A stretch of DNA of 64,000 nucleotides from Bacillus sp. CHD6a (GCF_001293645.1 NZ_LBMD01000001.1:1-64000), one strand, 5' to 3'. Shown: positions 34,185 through 43,499, counted from the stretch's first letter. Program-made: numbers and translations. The notes: a model not told the origin generated them from the letters alone.

Positions 34185-34316
34185 AACAGAGTAGATTTTT
34201 CAAGAAAATAAGTTAATTATTCTATTAAAAGGCGTAATAGCTAAGGAAGTATCTAGGAATTGAGACCAGATGTTTTACCGAATGAATCTGATGTAATCAT
34301 TATAAAGGAGAAACTA

Positions 34317-35120
34317 ATGAAATTAATTATTGCTCTAGCCCAGTTTAAACCAACTCTTGAAGTCTCAGAGAATCTCAATAAGATGGTTAAGCTGATAAGC
34401 CAAACTAAAGAGAATGATATTGTGGTTATGCCTGAAGGCTGTTTATCAGGGTATTCACATAACCTTGAATTTTTAAATGAAGATATGGCTCTTGAAATAG
34501 AGCAAGCACTATTAAAACTTCTATTCTATACGAAACAACACAATGTTCATTTAATATTTGGTTCTTGTATAAGGGAAGAGGGTAGTTGGTATAATGCAGG
34601 AATCTACATATCTCCCAATGGAATTAAACATATCTATAAAAAGGTGAATTTGGCCATTCATGAAAGAGGAATTCTCAAAGAAGGAAGCAATCTTTCTTGT
34701 TTTGACTTTCATAATGGAGAAGCAAATATAAAAATTGCTATTCAATTATGTCGAGAGATACGTTTCCCTGAACAATGGAAGTTCCTTTCTTTAAATGGTG
34801 CAAATATAATTTTTTATCTCACTAACATTATAGATACTGAAGAACTGGATATTTGGAACGCTCACTTAATTAGTCGTGCAGCAGAAAATCAACGCTATGT
34901 TATTTCATCAAATATAGCACATGTAGAACAAGGCTGTTCATCAATGGTAATCTCACCCAAGGGTAAAGTAATTAAAACGCTAGAAGTGGATTGTGAGACA
35001 TTAGAAAGAATACAAATAGATCTAAGTGAAAACTCTAATTGGTATTTGAGCCAGAGTCGAAAAGATTTACTGGATGTTATAGCTTTTGGTCCTTTAAATA
35101 ATACTAGCAAAAACAGTTAG
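34317..35120 (+). CDS. Carbon-nitrogen hydrolase (nitrilase superfamily)
   Basis: 267 residues. The catalytic triad of nitrilases/amidases is visible: E40 in VVMPEGCLSG, a lysine at 108-109 in IYKKVNL, and the nucleophile C145 in IQLCREIRFPE. The subfamily hydrolyses amides (omega-amidase/N-carbamoyl type); substrate not predictable. AAAGGAG precedes ATG 34317, 19 codons inside the longest frame. The next 100 bases hold a duplicated Nudix gene head. Confidence 0.87.
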   Translation: MKLIIALAQFKPTLEVSENLNKMVKLISQTKENDIVVMPEGCLSGYSHNLEFLNEDMALEIEQALLKLLFYTKQHNVHLIFGSCIREEGSWYNAGIYISPNGIKHIYKKVNLAIHERGILKEGSNLSCFDFHNGEANIKIAIQLCREIRFPEQWKFLSLNGANIIFYLTNIIDTEELDIWNAHLISRAAENQRYVISSNIAHVEQGCSSMVISPKGKVIKTLEVDCETLERIQIDLSENSNWYLSQSRKDLLDVIAFGPLNNTSKNS

Positions 35121-35126
35121 AACAAT

Positions 35127-35232
35127 ATTCTCTCATTAGAAATTACTAGATAGCGTTATTTTCAGGGAGGTTGATTGATGTATCCAAGAGCAAATACACT
35201 AGGAATAAATGTGAAGGACGATTATATCCTTC
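35127..35232 (+). pseudogene. Truncated duplicate of a Nudix gene head
   Basis: TCTCATTAGAAATTACTAGA, then GGGAGGTTGATTGATG and TATCCAAGAGCAAATACACT, match 43991-44095, the leader and start of the intact Nudix gene at 44040, with few differences. The copy starts MYPRANTLGINVKDD and stops after about 23 codons. It directly abuts the kinase gene. Confidence 0.8.
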
Positions 35233-35286
35233 ATGTATCTGGCAGTTGAATTAAATAAAGGTGACAATTTAAAAAGTGGTGATATA

Positions 35287-35880
35287 GTGGCTTTCAAGAC
35301 TAATAATATTGAACAAGTTGTTAATCTGATTCATTTAAATCTCAAAAAACAATCAACCTTAATAGTTGGAGTAGATGGTTGTGGAGGTTCAGGAAAGAGT
35401 ACTTTAGCAAATAAAATAAAGAGTAAATTTCCTAATGTAACTATTGTACATATGGATGACTTTTATTTGCCATCATCTCAAATTATTAAATTAAACTCAG
35501 AAAAAAAGCCAATTGGAGCAGATTTTGATTGGAAACGTGTATTAAAACAAGTTCTTGAACCTATTAGTCAAAACATAGAAGGACAGTATCAACGTTATGA
35601 TTGGGAAACGGATAAATTAGCAGAATGGCACACAGTTCCTATTGGAGGGGTTGTACTAGTAGAGGGTGTTTATTCTATTAGAGAAGAATTAGCTAATAAA
35701 TATGATTTTACAATATGGGTTGAATGTCCACGGGAAACGAGGCTTTCACGAGGTCTTAAAAGAGACGGGAAAGAAGCACTGGAGATGTGGAAGAATAACT
35801 GGATGATTTCAGAAGATATTTATGTTAAGGAACATAAACCCAGCCAAAAAGCCCACCTTATTTATAATGGAACTAACTAA
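35287..35880 (+). CDS. Uridine kinase-like P-loop protein
   Basis: 197 residues. The Walker A motif GCGGSGKST (31-39) is followed by the DDFYLP acidic box and VLVEGVYSIREEL. This is the layout of the uridine/phosphoribulokinase-like kinases found as standalone genes in Bacillus. It probably phosphorylates a small molecule; the substrate is unknown. The GTG at 35287 follows AAGTGGTGA. The longer frame from 35233 begins inside the duplicated Nudix head. A second, weakly related kinase lies at 62004. Confidence 0.8.
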   Translation: MAFKTNNIEQVVNLIHLNLKKQSTLIVGVDGCGGSGKSTLANKIKSKFPNVTIVHMDDFYLPSSQIIKLNSEKKPIGADFDWKRVLKQVLEPISQNIEGQYQRYDWETDKLAEWHTVPIGGVVLVEGVYSIREELANKYDFTIWVECPRETRLSRGLKRDGKEALEMWKNNWMISEDIYVKEHKPSQKAHLIYNGTN

Positions 35881-36153
35881 ATTTGTACATGGTTTAACAG
35901 CATTGTTGCAGTTTGTACTTACTCCTTTTACAAACTGCTTTGTTAAGCAATGGGGCGCGATTATGTAATAACAAGAAAAGGAGATCCATCAACCGTGTAT
36001 TACTACCAAAGTAAATAAAAAATGATTTTTTTAATAAATTGATTTGAAAAATTTTTAGCTTTGTGATCACAATCATTTCTTATGTTAGGGAAAAGAGTAT
36101 AAGGGTTAGTAAAGTAAGATAGCAGTATAAATTCACTAAAGAGGTTTTTTTGG

Positions 36154-36762
36154 ATGAATGCACAAACAAATAAAAAAATGCAGGAAGCATTACTAAAATC
36201 TTGGTCAATTAATTCAAGTTCCAAATGGACGGAAAACAATCCAGGTAGGGGCCAATGCGGTGTAACAGCATTAGTAGTAAATGACGTACTTGGTGGAATT
36301 ATAAGAAAGACCCAGTTACCTGAAGGCTGGCATTTTTATAACGAAATTCATGGTGTTCGTTATGATTTTACGTTTTCACAGTTTAATGAACAAATCAAGT
36401 ATATGGATATTTTGTCAAATAGAGAAGAGGCATTCTTGGATACGAATCAGAAACAATATGATTATCTCAAGCGAAGTGTAAATTTACACTATGAAAAACA
36501 ACCTACAAAAGAAGATATAATAAATCGTCTGAAAAGCGTGGTAAATGGTCAAATGACCAGAGAAGACTTTAACATCTGGTCATTTATATGGGTAGAGAAT
36601 TTTGATAGTAGAACTCATTTATCTATAGATGAAGATAAGATGCATAAATATCTCATAGACCTATTAGCAATTGATTTAGAAATAGAAAAGGGTGTATATT
36701 TTCACGAAGTTGATGAAATAAATGAATGGATTGAGAATATAAAAAAAGGAAAATTGTTATAA
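36154..36762 (+). CDS. YunG-like protein with an extra C-terminal domain
   Basis: 202 residues. Residues 8-100 match the YunG family: ALLKSWSINSSSKWTENNPG, GQCGVTALVVNDVLGG, and PEGWHFYNEIHGVRYDFT. Conserved C and H residues suggest a papain-like or metal fold, role unknown. YunG alone is about 115 residues. The remaining part (about 115-200, EDIINRLKSVVNGQMTREDF plus HEVDEINEWIENI) resembles a helical domain seen as separate small proteins in Bacillus, so this looks like a fusion. GAGG with long spacing precedes the ATG. Confidence 0.7.
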   Translation: MNAQTNKKMQEALLKSWSINSSSKWTENNPGRGQCGVTALVVNDVLGGIIRKTQLPEGWHFYNEIHGVRYDFTFSQFNEQIKYMDILSNREEAFLDTNQKQYDYLKRSVNLHYEKQPTKEDIINRLKSVVNGQMTREDFNIWSFIWVENFDSRTHLSIDEDKMHKYLIDLLAIDLEIEKGVYFHEVDEINEWIENIKKGKLL

Positions 36763-37201
36763 AAAAATCTTCCTTTTTGGTCGCTGATAAAAGCTAATAT
36801 TAGCCTTTTGATATTCAAGAATAGCGAGCGATCCAGGACGATGGAACGGCAGCGCTATTTCTTTATTTTAGGATTATTTTCTGGGGAAAAACATTGATTT
36901 CATTTGATATTTGGAATATTATATAATTAATAGGAGATATTTGGAAGGAGTCTTATACTTTATGCCAACATACTTGTAATGGTCTTATTCAAAAGCATAT
37001 AAATACCCTTTTTTACCAAGGGAGTAGTATGTCTTTTTTGCATTGCAAGGAACGCTGACGCTAAGTATAATGTTTCTTTATACTGCAGAGCTGCCTTTGG
37101 GGAGCTTTATTTTTTTACCATACCTTCTCCTATTATTCATAGGCGTTCTTTGAATGAAATATTTTCTAAACTTTCTACTATGTTCATTTGGAGGTAAATC
37201 T
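36763..37201 (+). other. Gap with degenerate repeat and membrane-protein remnant
   Basis: At 36826-36862 a degenerate hairpin (GCGAGCGATCC, then CAGCGCTATTTC) recalls the repeat family. At 37031-37153 a frame encodes ALQGTLTLSIMFLYTAELPL and a hydrophobic end (GSFIFLPYLLLLFIGVL) but has no proper start; it is probably the tail of a membrane protein. Confidence 0.4.
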
Positions 37202-37999
37202 ATGAGTATTATGAAATTAACACGTTCGAATCATGCAGAAGTTATCAGATTATTTAGTAATGATATTGAAAACTATTACTTTCTTATCAATGATTTAATT
37301 GTCAATAATTATCAAGGCGATCATTTCAAAGTATATGGAGAATATGAAAACGGAGAATTAGTATCTATTTTATTAAATAATTTTAACAATGTTACTTATT
37401 ATTCTCAGTCAGATCGAGAGGTAGAGATTTATAAAGAAATTTTAAGTAATTTATCTTTCAATAAACTATCTGGCCCCAGTGAGTTAATGATAAAGTTTAA
37501 ACCTTATATTAATTTGAAAAATGAGGCTATATCTCATATGGGTGTAGTGAAGACCGTAGAGGTAAAAAAAATGTACCCAGATTTAGAGGTGAGAATTGTT
37601 CAATCTGAAGAAGAGATAGGAAAACAATATGATTTATTATTAACAACTGATGAGTTCCACGGTAGTCTTCCAGAGGATAGAGACGATTATATTAAAATGG
37701 AAAGTGAGAGATTAAAAAACACTACTGACCGAACTGCATATTTAAGTATTGATAATGTCATGGTTTCATCTGTCGCTACTATTAGAGAAGGTGATAAAAG
37801 TGCCATAATAATAGGTGTTTATACAAATCCAAAATATCGTGGTAAAGGATATGGAACAGAAGTATTGACTGGCTTGTTTGATAAGTTATTGACCGAAGGA
37901 AAATATCCATATTTATTTTATAACAATCCAGTTGCTCGAAGTGTCTACAAAAATATAGGCATGACTGAGGTTTGTGAATGGCGTGTATTAACTGTTTAG
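37202..37999 (+). CDS. GNAT family N-acetyltransferase (two-part)
   Basis: 265 residues. The C-terminal GNAT fold has IIGVYTNPKYRGKGYGTEVL (motif A with RGKGYG) and YLFYNNPVARSVYKNIGM. The N-terminal 120 residues (starting MKLTRSNHAEVIRLF) are the DUF4081-like half seen in paired GNAT proteins. TTGGAGG precedes ATG 37202, 16 codons inside the longest frame. Substrate unknown. Confidence 0.85.
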   Translation: MSIMKLTRSNHAEVIRLFSNDIENYYFLINDLIVNNYQGDHFKVYGEYENGELVSILLNNFNNVTYYSQSDREVEIYKEILSNLSFNKLSGPSELMIKFKPYINLKNEAISHMGVVKTVEVKKMYPDLEVRIVQSEEEIGKQYDLLLTTDEFHGSLPEDRDDYIKMESERLKNTTDRTAYLSIDNVMVSSVATIREGDKSAIIIGVYTNPKYRGKGYGTEVLTGLFDKLLTEGKYPYLFYNNPVARSVYKNIGMTEVCEWRVLTV

Positions 38000-38027
38000 A
38001 ATAATCTACTGCTTTATAACGATAACG

Positions 38028-38136
38028 ACAAATGGGCGTGGTTCTGTAAAGAATCTGCGCTCATTTTAATTTTTGATAAGATGAAGAATTTCAAATTGCT
38101 GGAATTTATAAATTATGAAATAATTGGTATTAAATA
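38028..38136 (+). repeat. Hairpin-promoter repeat, copy G
   Basis: The hairpin GGGCGTGGTTCTG/AAGAATCTGCGCTC (38034-38061) is followed by TTGCTG (38096-38101), 17 bp, AATAAT (38119-38124) with TGA before it, and TTGGTATTAAA. Next gene: methyltransferase 38190. Confidence 0.82.
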
Positions 38137-38189
38137 GTGGTGGCTTGATTAATGAATTACTATCGATTTTGTTCAAAGGTGGAGAGCAA

Positions 38190-38993
38190 ATGAAACAAGA
38201 GGAGCTTAGTAAAATAAATGAGGTAGGTTGGAATCAAGCAGCTTATCAAGCCTGGGTAAATTGCCATGGGTCACCAAGTAGTTATTCTCAATTATTAACA
38301 GAAAACCCTACTAAGACTGTGAACCATTATCTAGGGTACATGGGTGATGTTAAAGGTAAGAAGATAATCAACCTTTTAGGATCAAAAGGGAATAAAGCAG
38401 TTTCGTTAGCATTATTAGGTGCTAGTGTAACCGTGGTAGATATTTCTGAAGGAAATAGACAATATGCATCTGAATTAGCTCACGCAGCAGGTGTCAACCT
38501 TAATTATGTAGTATCAGATGTATTGAATTTACTATCTCAAGATCAAGTAAAACTAGGGGATTTTGATTTTGTACTGTTAGAGCTGGGGGTATTGCATTAT
38601 TTCGTAGATTTAAATCCTCTTTTTGAAATAGTGTTTAAGCTGTTAAGACCTGGTGGAAAATTTGTATTAAGAGATTATCATCCTTTTGTCTCAAAGCTAA
38701 TCAATATTGTTGATAATATAGTGGTTGCTAATGGTAATTATTTCGATCAAGAAGTAAAACAAGTCGAGGTAGCATATAGTTTGCTATTAACAGAAGCTGA
38801 ACGAAAAAAATTAGTAAAAAATAGTATAAGAAGATGGGGCTTAGGTGAAATCGTTACGTCCATTATTACTGCTGGTTTAACAATGGAAAGTTTAGAAGAA
38901 GAAGCAGGAATTAGATGGGCTTTCCCGGAAAATTCTCCTGATGACATTAAAGAAAATATTCCTGGACTCTTTACAATTTTAGCTAAAAAATAA
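38190..38993 (+). CDS. Class I SAM-dependent methyltransferase
   Basis: 267 residues. IINLLGSKGNKAVSLALLGA replaces the usual acidic motif I (the DxGxGxG form is changed), VTVVDISEGNRQYA is motif II, and FVLLELGVLHYF, LRPGGKFVLRDYHPF are motifs IV and V. AAGGTGGAGAG lies before ATG 38190. The Asn and Lys in motif I make the SAM site slightly unusual, but homologues with LLGSxGxxA exist. Substrate unknown. Confidence 0.83.
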   Translation: MKQEELSKINEVGWNQAAYQAWVNCHGSPSSYSQLLTENPTKTVNHYLGYMGDVKGKKIINLLGSKGNKAVSLALLGASVTVVDISEGNRQYASELAHAAGVNLNYVVSDVLNLLSQDQVKLGDFDFVLLELGVLHYFVDLNPLFEIVFKLLRPGGKFVLRDYHPFVSKLINIVDNIVVANGNYFDQEVKQVEVAYSLLLTEAERKKLVKNSIRRWGLGEIVTSIITAGLTMESLEEEAGIRWAFPENSPDDIKENIPGLFTILAKK

Positions 38994-39129
38994 AATTAAT
39001 TATTAATTGTAGCTTGCCAGTCTATTAAGAGAAAAGCATTTTTGGGTTATTGAACTTATATTAATAGATGGTCCTATTGTTTAATAATTTTAGGGATTGA
39101 AACCTATGATGAGAAGGTGGTGGTTTGAA

Positions 39130-39216
39130 ATGGAGTCTATTCAAATAGTTAGTTCAATATTAAAGGACAATAGACTTGTTCGGGTATATCTTGCGCAATC
39201 CTATACCAAGGATTAG
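39130..39216 (+). pseudogene. Short gene head ending in a repeat
   Basis: An ATG after AAGGTGG opens MESIQIVSSILKDNRLV and ends 28 codons later within the repeat hairpin at 39192. It is probably the start of a gene cut off by the repeat. Family not recognised. Confidence 0.35.
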
Positions 39217-39226
39217 CGTTTTTTTT
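39191..39226 (+). repeat. Hairpin-only repeat copy
   Basis: TTGCGCAATCCTATACC and AAGGATTAGCG followed by T8. It lacks the promoter box, and its T-run makes it a good terminator. Confidence 0.7.
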
Positions 39227-39365
39227 GATTCGAGGATCATATAATAAGAGGACATAGATGTGAGTATAAATTGAATAAAAACGACTTCCGTAGAAATCGT
39301 TTTTATTTGTTAGTGTCAGGAAAAATAGATTATTAAATAGTTTGGGAAGAAAATGTACATTTACA

Positions 39366-39475
39366 AAAGCGCGCTTTTCTATAACAGGGATTAGCGCTTA
39401 TTTTAATTTATCCAGGGTGGAAATGACTTGTTGTAGGTATTTTTAAAATATGAAATAATTGGTATTATGTAAGGC
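39366..39475 (+). repeat. Hairpin-promoter repeat, copy H
   Basis: The hairpin GCGCGCTTTTCTATAAC/AGGGATTAGCGC (39369-39398) is followed by TTGTAG (39431-39436), 17 bp, AATAAT (39454-39459) and TTGGTATTATG. Next gene: 39503. Confidence 0.82.
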
Positions 39476-39502
39476 GCAGATTTTGGACGAAGGGGGATTA
39501 CC

Positions 39503-39720
39503 TTGAGCAACATACATATAGGTTATTAGGTTGGGTGTTTGTTTTGGCAAGTGGATTTGTTTACACATTAGAGCGACTAAGGAGTGCGATCGTTTATGTA
39601 GGCGTAAATGTTAGTCAGAACTCATATATAAGCAGCCCCAGTCCGCCATTTCTTTTTGAAAATGCATATGTTTTTTTCTTTCTATTTTTTGCCGTTTGGT
39701 TTTTCTATAAAGCAAAATAA
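39503..39720 (+). pseudogene. Small membrane protein with an N-terminal frameshift
   Basis: An AAGGGGG site and TTG 39503 open MSNIHIGY and then a TAG. The downstream frame (YRLLGWVFVLASGFVYTLE, SSPSPPFLFENAYVFFFLFF) extends to 39720 but has no start of its own with a ribosome site; the GTT/TTG codons near 39535 are not convincing. A one-base change near 39515 would join the two. The protein would have two membrane segments. Family not recognised. Confidence 0.45.
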
Positions 39721-39840
39721 ATCAAACCTGAAGGTACAGCTTAGTTTTTTTTATATAAGAATCAGGATGCGCCATTTACTTAATAATAGAGTAGTAATCT
39801 TCCATAACGTTCTAAAATAGGTGGAGGTATAATTTAAAAC

Positions 39841-40290
39841 ATGAGTAATGTGTACTTTAAAGACATTGATGTTACTAATGAATACCAAGTTAGAAATATA
39901 AAATTAAAATCTGGACAGGAAAAATATATTGAAACTGTAGATGAATGTTTGAAAGAAGCTACCATCTATCAGGAATGGCATCCAGTAGCTATATATTTTG
40001 GTGAAGGAGTTATTGGCTTTGCTATGTATGGTTCTTTTGGTATAAATAAAGATACTTGGATAGATAGAATAATGATAGATGAAAAATATCAAGGCAAAGG
40101 CTATGGTAAAATTGCAATGATAAAACTCATGGATATCGTTTCAAAGGAATACGATGTAAATGTTATATATTTAAGTATTACAAAAGAAAATAGTACAGCT
40201 TATAGCTTATATAAAAGTCTAGGGTTTGAATTTATGAATGAAGTTGACCCGAATAATGGTGAACTCTTGTTTAAGTACACATTAAAATGA
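39841..40290 (+). CDS. GNAT family N-acetyltransferase (spermidine/diamine-type)
   Basis: 149 residues. The pattern YQEWHPVAIYFGEGVIGFAM, WIDRIMIDEKYQGKGYGK (motif A, QGKGYG) and SITKENSTAYSLYKSLGFE matches BltD-like diamine N-acetyltransferases. The likely reaction is acetylation of polyamines or similar amines. A weak GGAGG lies 14 bases before the ATG. A similar gene with the same layout lies at 48837. Confidence 0.83.
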   Translation: MSNVYFKDIDVTNEYQVRNIKLKSGQEKYIETVDECLKEATIYQEWHPVAIYFGEGVIGFAMYGSFGINKDTWIDRIMIDEKYQGKGYGKIAMIKLMDIVSKEYDVNVIYLSITKENSTAYSLYKSLGFEFMNEVDPNNGELLFKYTLK

Positions 40291-40343
40291 ATAGTTGCAG
40301 AAAACTCATATAACATAGACTAGGAGCTAGGCTGGAATAGATC

Positions 40344-40374
40344 CAGCGCGATCCTAGAACAAAGGATTAGCGCT
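40344..40374 (+). repeat. Hairpin-only repeat copy
   Basis: AGCGCGATCCTAGAAC and AAAGGATTAGCGCTT. It follows the GNAT gene and lacks the promoter box. Its T-run is weak (TTATTTA). Confidence 0.6.
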
Positions 40375-40510
40375 TATTTACATTTCTAGCTTCACATTTA
40401 AATATAGATTCAAGTAGTAGCATATAATCCCTATAAATTTCCACTACATAATAAAATAGGAATATACATTCTAATCGAGTTAAATCACATAAATTTTAGG
40501 GGGGGCCAAA

Positions 40511-40900
40511 GTGAAAGTAATTGAGTATAGCCAAGTATGGAATTTAGATAATCTTTTTCCAGATGGAAGCACTTCAATTCAGTTTAGGGAACATATAAAA
40601 TTCCTAGAATCCAAGGTTTGTGATTTAGAAAAAGAATTGAGTCATTTTAATACCCCAAAAGGAATTAATGAATCATTGACAGTTGCGGAACTAATTGATT
40701 CCATTGGACACATAAGAATGAATCTATCACAATCGAACTCCTATGTAACCTGTCTTCTTGCTCAAAATACAAAGGATCAAAATGTACCATTGATACGAGA
40801 TAAAACAGCCTCTATAAATGCTCGTTTTGAGACAGCGCTAAAAAAATTACAAAGTATACTACTTAAAACGGAATATGAAATAATGGGTATAAAACAATAG
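40511..40900 (+). pseudogene. N-terminal fragment of an M3 family oligoendopeptidase (PepF-type)
   Basis: 129 residues. The start EYSQVWNLDNLFPDGSTSIQ, the helical SLTVAELIDSIGHIRMNLSQ and TCLLAQNTKDQNVP match the first 115 residues of M3-type oligoendopeptidases, which are about 590 residues with an HEXXH zinc site. That site is absent here. The last residues (EYEIMGIKQ) are encoded by TATGAAATAATGGGTATAAA, which is close to the repeat's -10 box (TATGAAATAATTGGTATTAA). The gene was cut and joined to repeat sequence. GGGGGG precedes the GTG. Confidence 0.75.
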
Positions 40901-40972
40901 GGTAACATTATTGTTATGAAGTAAGCTGCTAGGTTGAAAGAAGGATGAAATACATATTGAAGAGGTGAATGG

Positions 40973-41677
40973 ATGAGGCAAATAATAGCTATGGGTGGAG
41001 GAGGTTTCTCAATGGAGCCAGAAAACCTACTACTTGATAACTACATTTTAGCACAAACAAAAAGAGACTTACCCAAAGTGTGTTTTGTTCCAACCGCTAG
41101 CGGAGACCAATCAAATTACATAGAAAGATTTTATAAGGCATTTAAGCTTCTTCCTTGCCAACCTTCTCATCTCTCTCTATTAGAACCGGAATTTAAAGAC
41201 TTAGAAGACTTTGTACTTCATCAAGATGTGATATATGTTGGAGGTGGAAATACCAGAAATTTGCTTATCTTGTGGAAGGAATGGGGATTGGATCAAGTTC
41301 TTAAAAAGGCTTATTCCAATGGGATTATCCTTGCAGGACTAAGTGCTGGTGCCATATGTTGGTTTGAAGAAGGACTAACTGACCCGTTGAATGCATCGTT
41401 GTATAAATTAGATTGTTTAGGTTATTTGAAGGGAAGTTATTGCCCTCATTATGATGGAGAGAATAAAAGAAAGCCTTCTTATCACCAATTAATCTTAGAA
41501 GGGAATATGAAAGAAGGATATGCTGTAGATGACGGTGTAGCTCTTCACTTTGTTAATGAAAAACTACTTAAATCTGTGAGTTCTAGACCAAAAGCAAAGT
41601 CATATTCCGTTAAAGTTGTAGATAAGAAAATAATTGAAGATGAGATTAATACAATTTACTTAAGCTCTTGTTTGTGA
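40973..41677 (+). CDS. Peptidase E (S51 dipeptidase family)
   Basis: 234 residues. The catalytic serine is S124 in AGLSAGAICWF. YVGGGNTRNLL upstream and GYAVDDGVALHF downstream complete the S51 pattern. Relatives cleave Asp-X dipeptides; some are broad intracellular hydrolases. GAGGTGAAT precedes the ATG. A scar of the same gene head, with the same leader, is present at 3488-3560. Directly upstream is repeat-derived DNA (40872-40893). Confidence 0.87.
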   Translation: MRQIIAMGGGGFSMEPENLLLDNYILAQTKRDLPKVCFVPTASGDQSNYIERFYKAFKLLPCQPSHLSLLEPEFKDLEDFVLHQDVIYVGGGNTRNLLILWKEWGLDQVLKKAYSNGIILAGLSAGAICWFEEGLTDPLNASLYKLDCLGYLKGSYCPHYDGENKRKPSYHQLILEGNMKEGYAVDDGVALHFVNEKLLKSVSSRPKAKSYSVKVVDKKIIEDEINTIYLSSCL

Positions 41678-41915
41678 AATTCTTATTCAATCTGCATAGA
41701 AGTATTAAAATTTAGCTTTTTATATAAAAGAAGTGACCACAAATTTGAAAATGAATAATCCAAGCATAATTCATAACTTCTATAAAAAGGTTGGTATACA
41801 TAGTAACAAAATATTAGTAATAATTAAAAAAAGTGAGATGGAAAAACACTTAAATGATCTAACACGACATGATTGAAACAGCAATCTTATAAGGTGTTAT
41901 GGAATTTAGAGTACA
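41678..41915 (+). other. Gap with one short frame
   Basis: A 41-codon frame from ATG 41750 (MNNPSIIHNFYKKVGI onward) has no good ribosome site. No other structure was seen before repeat copy I. Confidence 0.3.
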
Positions 41916-42022
41916 TCAACAATCGGGCGCAATCCTGTAACAAGGATTAGCGCTCGTTTTACTTTAACTAGGGTGAAAACATATTGTAGGAATTTTTAGA
42001 TTATGAAATAATTGCTATTAAG
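41916..42022 (+). repeat. Hairpin-promoter repeat, copy I
   Basis: CAACAATCGGGCGCAATCC and AAGGATTAGCGCTC (hairpin 41926-41954), then TTGTAG (41984-41989), 17 bp, AATAAT (42007-42012) and TTGCTATTAAG. Nearly identical to copy J. Next gene: Nudix 42101. Confidence 0.88.
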
Positions 42023-42100
42023 CGATTAGCAGACAAGTCGATAGCTTAAATCAAGTTAATATTCGTAAATAAACTTCTAACTATAATAAGGAGAAATGAA

Positions 42101-42571
42101 ATGGGTATAAAAAAAGACTACATTAGCTTTATTCGTGAAAAAGTTGGGCACGATTTAATATTTCTTAATTTTGCTGGAGGCATTGTTTACAACGAAAGAA
42201 ATGAAATTCTTTTACAAAAACGAGGAGATAGAAATGAGTGGGGTTTCCCTGGTGGTGCGATGGAACTTGGAGAATCTATAGAAGAAACAGCGAAAAGAGA
42301 AATTTTTGAGGAAACAGGATTAACGGTTGAGGTCGAACATCTTATTGGTGTCTATTCAAAATACATAGAAGAATATCCAAACGGGGATAAAGCCCAATCT
42401 ATTGTTTATAGTTTTCAGTGCAAACCAATTAGCGGGAAACTCACATCAGATGGTATTGAAACTTTAGATTTAAAGTTCTTCCCTCTGGATCAAATACCAC
42501 CATTATTCACCAAGTCGCATGAAGATGCCTTGGAAGATTGGTTATCCAAAAGAACAGGAGTCTTTAGATAG
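42101..42571 (+). CDS. Nudix hydrolase
   Basis: 156 residues. The Nudix box GGAMELGESIEETAKREI, then FEETGL (GX5EX7REUXEEXGU) coordinates the catalytic metal, and the N-terminal strand FAGGIVYNERNEILLQKRGD leads into it. The group usually hydrolyses nucleoside diphosphate derivatives. AAGGAG precedes the ATG. The gene lies alone between repeat copies I and J, a clear example of a hairpin-promoter-gene unit. Confidence 0.88.
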   Translation: MGIKKDYISFIREKVGHDLIFLNFAGGIVYNERNEILLQKRGDRNEWGFPGGAMELGESIEETAKREIFEETGLTVEVEHLIGVYSKYIEEYPNGDKAQSIVYSFQCKPISGKLTSDGIETLDLKFFPLDQIPPLFTKSHEDALEDWLSKRTGVFR

Positions 42572-42635
42572 AACACCATGCATAAAAACTATTGATATTA
42601 ATACCTGTATTTTGATATTAAAATCTATTTTCGAA

Positions 42636-42745
42636 GTTAATTGGGCGCAATCCTGTAACAAGGATTAGCGCTTATTTACTTTTCCGGAAGAATAAGAACT
42701 TATTGTAGGAATTTTAAGATTATGAAATAATTGGTATTAAGCGAT
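42636..42745 (+). repeat. Hairpin-promoter repeat, copy J
   Basis: AATTGGGCGCAATCCTG and AAGGATTAGCGCTT (hairpin 42643-42673), then TTGTAG (42703-42708), 17 bp, AATAAT (42726-42731) and TTGGTATTAAGCGA. Next gene: DUF2441. Confidence 0.88.
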
Positions 42746-42803
42746 CGGGCAGCATTTGAAAATGGACCACATTAATAGAATGGTCAAATAGGGGATAGAA
42801 GAA

Positions 42804-43397
42804 ATGAAAGATAAAGAGTTTTATGTTTACCACGTTGTTACCAGGAAAAAAATGAGTATGGGTCAGATACTTAACTTCGATAAGAATCAAAAAAACACCT
42901 TATATAGTTTCTTCTTTGAAAAGGAACAATTGAATTCAACTGGTGAAGACTTTATAAGAATTATTAACGGTCATTATACTAGTGAGGGCTTATGCTTGAA
43001 TAGTGAAAATGCTGAAGTAGCAATTAAGTATATAGATCAAACAATTAGAGCTATTAGAGAAGTAGTAGTGGAAATGGTTAGGTTAGAAGAATATCCAGAA
43101 TATCCGTCAAGATTATCTTGTTTATACGCAACAAAAAGTTATGAAGAAGCTTTGAAATGGAAAGATATTTTTGAATCTTACAATAGAAAAGTATTGCAAA
43201 TTGTTAAACTCAAAGTTATAGGTAATTCTTATGAGGGTGATGGAAACAAATTACCGAAAGAGGATGGAGCTCCTATTGCAAACAAAATTAAACAAGCAAG
43301 AGAATATTGGAGTAGTAATGTAAATTCTGACCTAACTGAACTTTTAATTAACGGTAAAATTGAAGTAGTAGAAATTATTGATGATTTCTTAAGCTAA
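42804..43397 (+). CDS. DUF2441 domain-containing protein
   Basis: 197 residues. The pattern [19 protein letters not shown] at the start, ARLSC-like [19 protein letters not shown] and the end [10 protein letters not shown] fit DUF2441 proteins, which adopt an ADP-ribosyl-like fold in related toxins and are otherwise uncharacterised. No export signal is seen. A GGGG site at normal spacing precedes the ATG. It is bounded on the left by repeat copy J and on the right by a GGAGC repeat arm at 43420. Confidence 0.75.
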   Translation: MKDKEFYVYHVVTRKKMSMGQILNFDKNQKNTLYSFFFEKEQLNSTGEDFIRIINGHYTSEGLCLNSENAEVAIKYIDQTIRAIREVVVEMVRLEEYPEYPSRLSCLYATKSYEEALKWKDIFESYNRKVLQIVKLKVIGNSYEGDGNKLPKEDGAPIANKIKQAREYWSSNVNSDLTELLINGKIEVVEIIDDFLS

Positions 43398-43499
43398 AAA
43401 AATTGACAAATCTTTTATGTTCCATACTCTAGGAGCGATCTTTTTACATAAAAATTTCCAAAGGATAGGTTTTATGAAGCTGGGTGAAAAAAGATTTGG

